A stretch of DNA of 7,163 nucleotides from Zoogloeaceae bacterium (GTDB taxonomy: Bacteria; Pseudomonadota; Gammaproteobacteria; Burkholderiales; Rhodocyclaceae), in the NCBI GenBank assembly GCA_031281985.1, contig JAITEO010000169.1:1-7163 (forward strand), read 5' to 3'. The notes beneath the pieces were generated by a model. The model had not been told where the DNA came from. It saw only the letters and a list, made by a program, of their open reading frames with translations, and ran no database searches. The position numbers were made by a program, and so were the translations under genes. This document shows positions 5,187 to 7,163 of this stretch, piece by piece. How positions within the stretch are numbered: the first letter of the stretch is position 1; each line of letters begins with the position of its first letter.

Positions 5187-6644
5187 CTATTCATCCGGCA
5201 GTTTTTCGTGTTGCAAACCTCGTGCCGCTTGCGTGCTGCTCCGTCGCCTTTGGTTGGCTCGGCCGGCTCCGTTGTTGATCGCATCGATGATTTCCTCCCG
5301 GTAGCGGCAGAAACTTCGCCAAAGCCAGGGAGATTCCGAAGATTCGTCCCCCTGGACATCCGGGTGCGGGGTCATGAAGCGGGAAACCTCTTCGGGCGGG
5401 GGAGCGCGAAAGCGCGCGGCATACGCTTCGCCCAGCGAGAACACATAGGGCAGGGCATCCACGAATTCCCGCGTTTTCATTCTGCCCGCGTCCGCGGCAA
5501 CGGCGGCCAGATGCCGGGCATACCCTTCGATTTCGCCCTGGAGCCGCGCCCCCGCCGCAAAGAGGCGCGGCAGGATTCGCCAGGAGAAAAAAACCGCGGC
5601 GCTCAACAGCAACATCAGGAGCACGAATACGCCAGGGTCGAACATTCCGATCATGGCGTCTTTCCCTTTGTCCCAGAACATCATGGCAATGGCGCAAACA
5701 ATGCCCGCCGCGCCAGACAAAATACCCAATGGTCCCAGAATATAGGATTCACCGAACAAAAGCCCGACGCCCACCACGAGCGCGAGGCAGGCCATGAGAA
5801 ACATCACCAGAAGCACGAACCCCATCATGATGGGGGCAAGTTGCATCATGAAAGAACTCTTTTCCACTTGCCACGCCATGACCTCGCATACGACGAAGAC
5901 CAGTGCAAAGGTAAGGAAACTGAGCCGGATGTTACGCGACCACAGGAATTTGCAGATATCCTGGTGTCGTTGCTCCCACCAGTGATACGTCTCGTACAGG
6001 CGCGCCAACTCTTCATCCCCTACAAACACATCGTCATAATCTTCGCCATCATCGCCGTAGTCGGCGTTTTCTTCTTCCAGGTGAGGGTGGCGCTGGAAGG
6101 CTTCTGCCTTGTTCATCGGGAACGTCCGAAGATAAAGAATGTCGCGCCCCGGTGGAAACAGGCGCTCCAGCAAGGCGCGAAAGAAGGAAGACCGCGGCGC
6201 ATCCGCGCGCGCCGTCCGGCGCAGGTGCGCGCCTTCCGGCGGGCAATGGCAAAAACGGAGCCAGCCCTTGGCGGCGAGCCAGAGCAGGTCATTGGCCATG
6301 GCGCCCATCGGAATCTTCCGCGTGCGCACGCATTCCATGAACCCTGGCGGCATTTTTTTGGGCGGCATCGAACGAGGCTGGATTTCACCGCGCCGGGCGT
6401 CACGCCCGAAACCCAGCCAGACCAGGCCATAAAGCGCGAAGATGACCACCGGCACCATGCGCAGGGCGAGTATTCTCTGCGCGTGCAAAGCATCCCAGAT
6501 CGCGCAGGAAAGAAGGAAAATCGTCAGAAGAACAGACAACGTCCAGAAGAGGCGCTTCTTCCATCTCGCCCACTGCCTGTCCGCCTCGATCTTCTGCAAC
6601 GCCTCGTTTGCCTTGTTTCCCAGCCCTTCGGATGCGGACACCAT
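5187..6644 (-). CDS. DUF2207-like multi-pass membrane protein lacking the exported N-terminal domain
   Basis: This encodes 485 residues on the minus strand. The ATG at 6644 is only 3 bases from AAGGAG (6653-6648); the next codon, GTG at 6641, has a better spacing of 6 and may be the true start. Six membrane segments are visible at about 32-52, 63-80, 241-258, 270-296, 302-323 and 337-356. After TM2 comes GFGRDARRGEIQPRSMPPKKMPPG (78-101), then LLWLAAKGWLRF (120-131), LLERLFPPG (158-166), an acidic loop (188-212), a second TM block, and LQGEIEGYARHLAAVAADA (368-386) with FVDALPYVFSLGEAYAARF (394-412). This order resembles the C-terminal half of DUF2207 membrane proteins (GRDP, PPxxxxP, LAxRGY, LExxLF, GFRxYL, LPYAxALG). 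Those normally also have a signal peptide and about 200 exported residues, which are absent here. A basic soluble tail (about 413-485) ends the protein. Function of the family is unknown. It stands alone between two REPINs and converges with the pilin operon. Confidence 0.8.
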   Translation of the reverse strand: MVSASEGLGNKANEALQKIEADRQWARWKKRLFWTLSVLLTIFLLSCAIWDALHAQRILALRMVPVVIFALYGLVWLGFGRDARRGEIQPRSMPPKKMPPGFMECVRTRKIPMGAMANDLLWLAAKGWLRFCHCPPEGAHLRRTARADAPRSSFFRALLERLFPPGRDILYLRTFPMNKAEAFQRHPHLEEENADYGDDGEDYDDVFVGDEELARLYETYHWWEQRHQDICKFLWSRNIRLSFLTFALVFVVCEVMAWQVEKSSFMMQLAPIMMGFVLLVMFLMACLALVVGVGLLFGESYILGPLGILSGAAGIVCAIAMMFWDKGKDAMIGMFDPGVFVLLMLLLSAAVFFSWRILPRLFAAGARLQGEIEGYARHLAAVAADAGRMKTREFVDALPYVFSLGEAYAARFRAPPPEEVSRFMTPHPDVQGDESSESPWLWRSFCRYREEIIDAINNGAGRANQRRRSSTQAARGLQHEKLPDE

Positions 6645-6647
6645 CTT

Positions 6648-6653
6648 CTCCTT
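6648..6653 (-). promoter_or_regulatory. Ribosome binding site AAGGAG of the DUF2207-like gene
   Basis: AAGGAG on the minus strand lies 3 bases before ATG 6644 and 6 bases before the following GTG 6641. The spacing suits the GTG better, which would shorten the protein by one residue. Confidence 0.6.
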
Positions 6654-6669
6654 CGCAAAAGACCAAAGA

Positions 6670-6675
6670 ATTATA
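6670..6675 (-). promoter_or_regulatory. Candidate -10 box for the DUF2207-like gene
   Basis: A perfect TATAAT on the minus strand lies about 25 bases upstream of the start codon. No clear -35 box is found at 16-18 bases upstream; the best is a T-rich GCTTTT. The arrangement (GC-rich sequence directly before TATAAT, weak -35) resembles that of the AAA-ATPase-like gene at 502-507. If the usual 6-7 base distance to +1 holds, the leader would be under 20 bases. Confidence 0.45.
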
Positions 6676-6777
6676 GAGCGGGACGCTTGCGGAAAAGCAG
6701 GATATTCATCGGGTGGGGCACAATGAAAAGTGGAGGAAAACCCTTTTTAGAGGAAGCGCGAACGTTTGCCAAAGGCT

Positions 6778-6872
6778 GGGAGAGGGTAACGCGCCGTGCC
6801 GCCCCCTTGCAGGGTGCAAGCCCTCTCCCGCCCTGCCGGGCACCCTCTCCCCCAAAGGATTGGGGAAGAGGG
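6778..6872. repeat. CCCTCTCCC-type intergenic palindromic repeat
   Basis: GGGAGAGGG (6778-6786) is matched by its complement CCCTCTCCC at 6821-6829, and a second CCCTCTCCC occurs at 6843-6851. The second copy begins a hairpin in which 6843-6855 pairs with 6860-6872 (13 bp, one mismatch) around a 4-base loop AGGA. Repeats built on CCCTCTCCC/GGGAGAGGG are common between genes in many proteobacteria. It sits upstream of the DUF2207-like promoter. No gene is visible here. Confidence 0.65.
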
Positions 6873-6937
6873 GACGGCAAGCGGCGGCGCTTCGGTTGGT
6901 TTCTCCACTTTGGATTGCTTCCCCCGGTGCAATTCTC

Positions 6938-7012
6938 GTAGGGGCGCGCTGCGCGCGCCCGCAACCCAATCCGCCGCGTGACGGCCAACGGGCGCATGCA
7001 ATGCGCCCCTAC
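6938..7012. repeat. REPIN copy B (75 bp), opposite orientation to copy A
   Basis: GTAG (6938-6941) is followed by an 8-bp stem GGGCGCGC / GCGCGCCC with loop TGC (6942-6960). A 29-base spacer follows (6961-6989), then stem GGGCGCAT / ATGCGCCC with loop GCA (6990-7008) and CTAC (7009-7012). Both REPs keep the GTAG tetranucleotide, and the match extends to a 12-bp outer inverted repeat, TCGTAGGGGCGC (6936-6947) with 7003-7014. The reverse complement of its spacer matches copy A at 23 of 29 positions, so the two elements face in opposite directions across the gene at 5187-6644. Confidence 0.85.
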
Positions 7013-7054
7013 GAACCCCCACAGCCCGCGCTGGTTTTTCCTTGGGTTTTCACC

Positions 7055-7085
7055 AAAAAAGGGCAAGCTCTGCTTGCCCTTTTTT
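7055..7085. terminator. Perfect bidirectional terminator-like palindrome
   Basis: 7055-7068 (AAAAAAGGGCAAGC) is the exact complement of 7072-7085 (GCTTGCCCTTTTTT), with a 3-base loop TCT. A GC-containing stem flanked by A-run and T-run can act as an intrinsic terminator in both directions. No gene in the window ends here. It could serve a minus-strand gene to the right of the window, or insulate the DUF2207-like gene from upstream transcription. Confidence 0.65.
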
Positions 7086-7100
7086 GCTATATAGACCGGC

Positions 7101-7122
7101 AAAAAGTAGGTTTTCACTTTTT
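7101..7122. repeat. AT-rich hairpin block shared with 5005-5026
   Basis: AAAAAGT (7101-7107) pairs with ACTTTTT (7116-7122) around an 8-base loop. Read on the minus strand it contains CCTACTTTTTGCC, closely matching the plus-strand block after the pilin operon (TCTACTTTTTGCC). It lies on the same relative side of REPIN copy B as the other block does of copy A, so both probably belong to one larger repeat unit. Confidence 0.55.
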
Positions 7123-7145
7123 GACGCTTTTTGATGCGGTAGAAT
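7121..7145 (+). promoter_or_regulatory. Possible promoter at the right edge
   Basis: TTGACG (7121-7126) and TAGAAT (7140-7145) have good individual scores, and the TAGAATGCCCGCC context recalls proteobacterial tRNA-type promoters. However, the spacing of 13 bases is too short for a normal sigma-70 promoter. Any gene it serves would lie beyond the window. Confidence 0.25.
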
Positions 7146-7163
7146 GCCCGCCTTGTCCAACTC

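Larger units (their letters stand above)
6676..7163. other. Gene-free, repeat-rich intergenic stretch
   Basis: Nearly 490 bases carry no credible gene. In order, they hold a spacer behind the DUF2207-like promoter, the CCCTCTCCC palindrome, REPIN copy B, the perfect terminator-like palindrome, the AT-rich hairpin block, and a possible promoter. The open frames crossing it are made of the repeat sequences themselves. Confidence 0.7.

Noticed and set aside
4686..6941. A 751-codon open frame on the plus strand
   Set aside because: It overlaps the last pilin out of frame, then runs through the REPIN and antisense to the DUF2207-like gene. Its translation is Arg/His/Pro-rich with no domain, while the minus-strand frame shows proper TM segments and family motifs.
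5079..7012. CRISPR array or composite transposon
   Set aside because: There are only two repeat copies, inverted and 1.8 kb apart. There are no regular spacers, no transposase and no visible target duplications.
6671..7117. Minus-strand 148-codon frame upstream of the DUF2207-like gene
   Set aside because: It is made of the AT-rich block, REPIN and CCCTCTCCC repeats. Its translation resembles that of the REPIN A region only because the DNA repeat is shared.

Overview
This window looks like the chromosome of a GC-rich proteobacterium, most likely a betaproteobacterium. The evidence is the GC-rich codon use, a family of 'LLGYA...LPCPD' pseudopilins that I associate mainly with Betaproteobacteria, an AAA-ATPase-like/DUF1703 gene, and GTAG-type REP/REPIN palindromes between genes. 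The assignment to a class is inference; no rRNA or marker gene is present.

Layout. (1) Positions 1-471, minus strand: the N-terminal 157 residues of an AAA-ATPase-like (DUF1703 type) protein, cut by the window edge. (2) Positions 472-714: a divergent intergenic region. (3) Positions 715-4998, plus strand: a tight five-gene operon. It encodes a membrane-anchored TPR protein, a small exported protein, a 566-residue pilin-like protein with two related globular modules and a Cys-rich tail, and two classical prepilins with GFTLxE leaders. The gaps are -4, +5, +1 and +31 bases. No pilus ATPase, platform protein, prepilin peptidase or secretin lies in the window, so the products presumably work with machinery encoded elsewhere. 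(4) Positions 4999-5186: a weak terminator-like hairpin and a REPIN. (5) Positions 5187-6644, minus strand: a six-TM protein resembling the cytoplasmic/membrane half of DUF2207 proteins but without the usual exported N-terminal domain. (6) Positions 6645-7163: a gene-free stretch with the promoter region of that gene, a CCCTCTCCC palindromic repeat, a second REPIN in opposite orientation, a perfect bidirectional terminator-like palindrome, and a possible promoter at the right edge.

How it fits together. The operon reads as a minor-pilin (pseudopilin) set. The two GFTLxE pilins could form shaft or initiation subunits. The large pilin-like protein lacks Glu+5, as GspK does, and could cap the fibre. 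The TPR and small periplasmic proteins would be assembly accessories, comparable to MshN/MshK-like proteins. The most interesting points are the tandem-domain architecture of the large pilin-like protein, its Cys tail with CX9C spacing, and the two 75-bp REPINs that face each other across the DUF2207-like gene and whose hairpin stems covary. All functional statements are family-level inference from sequence read by eye.
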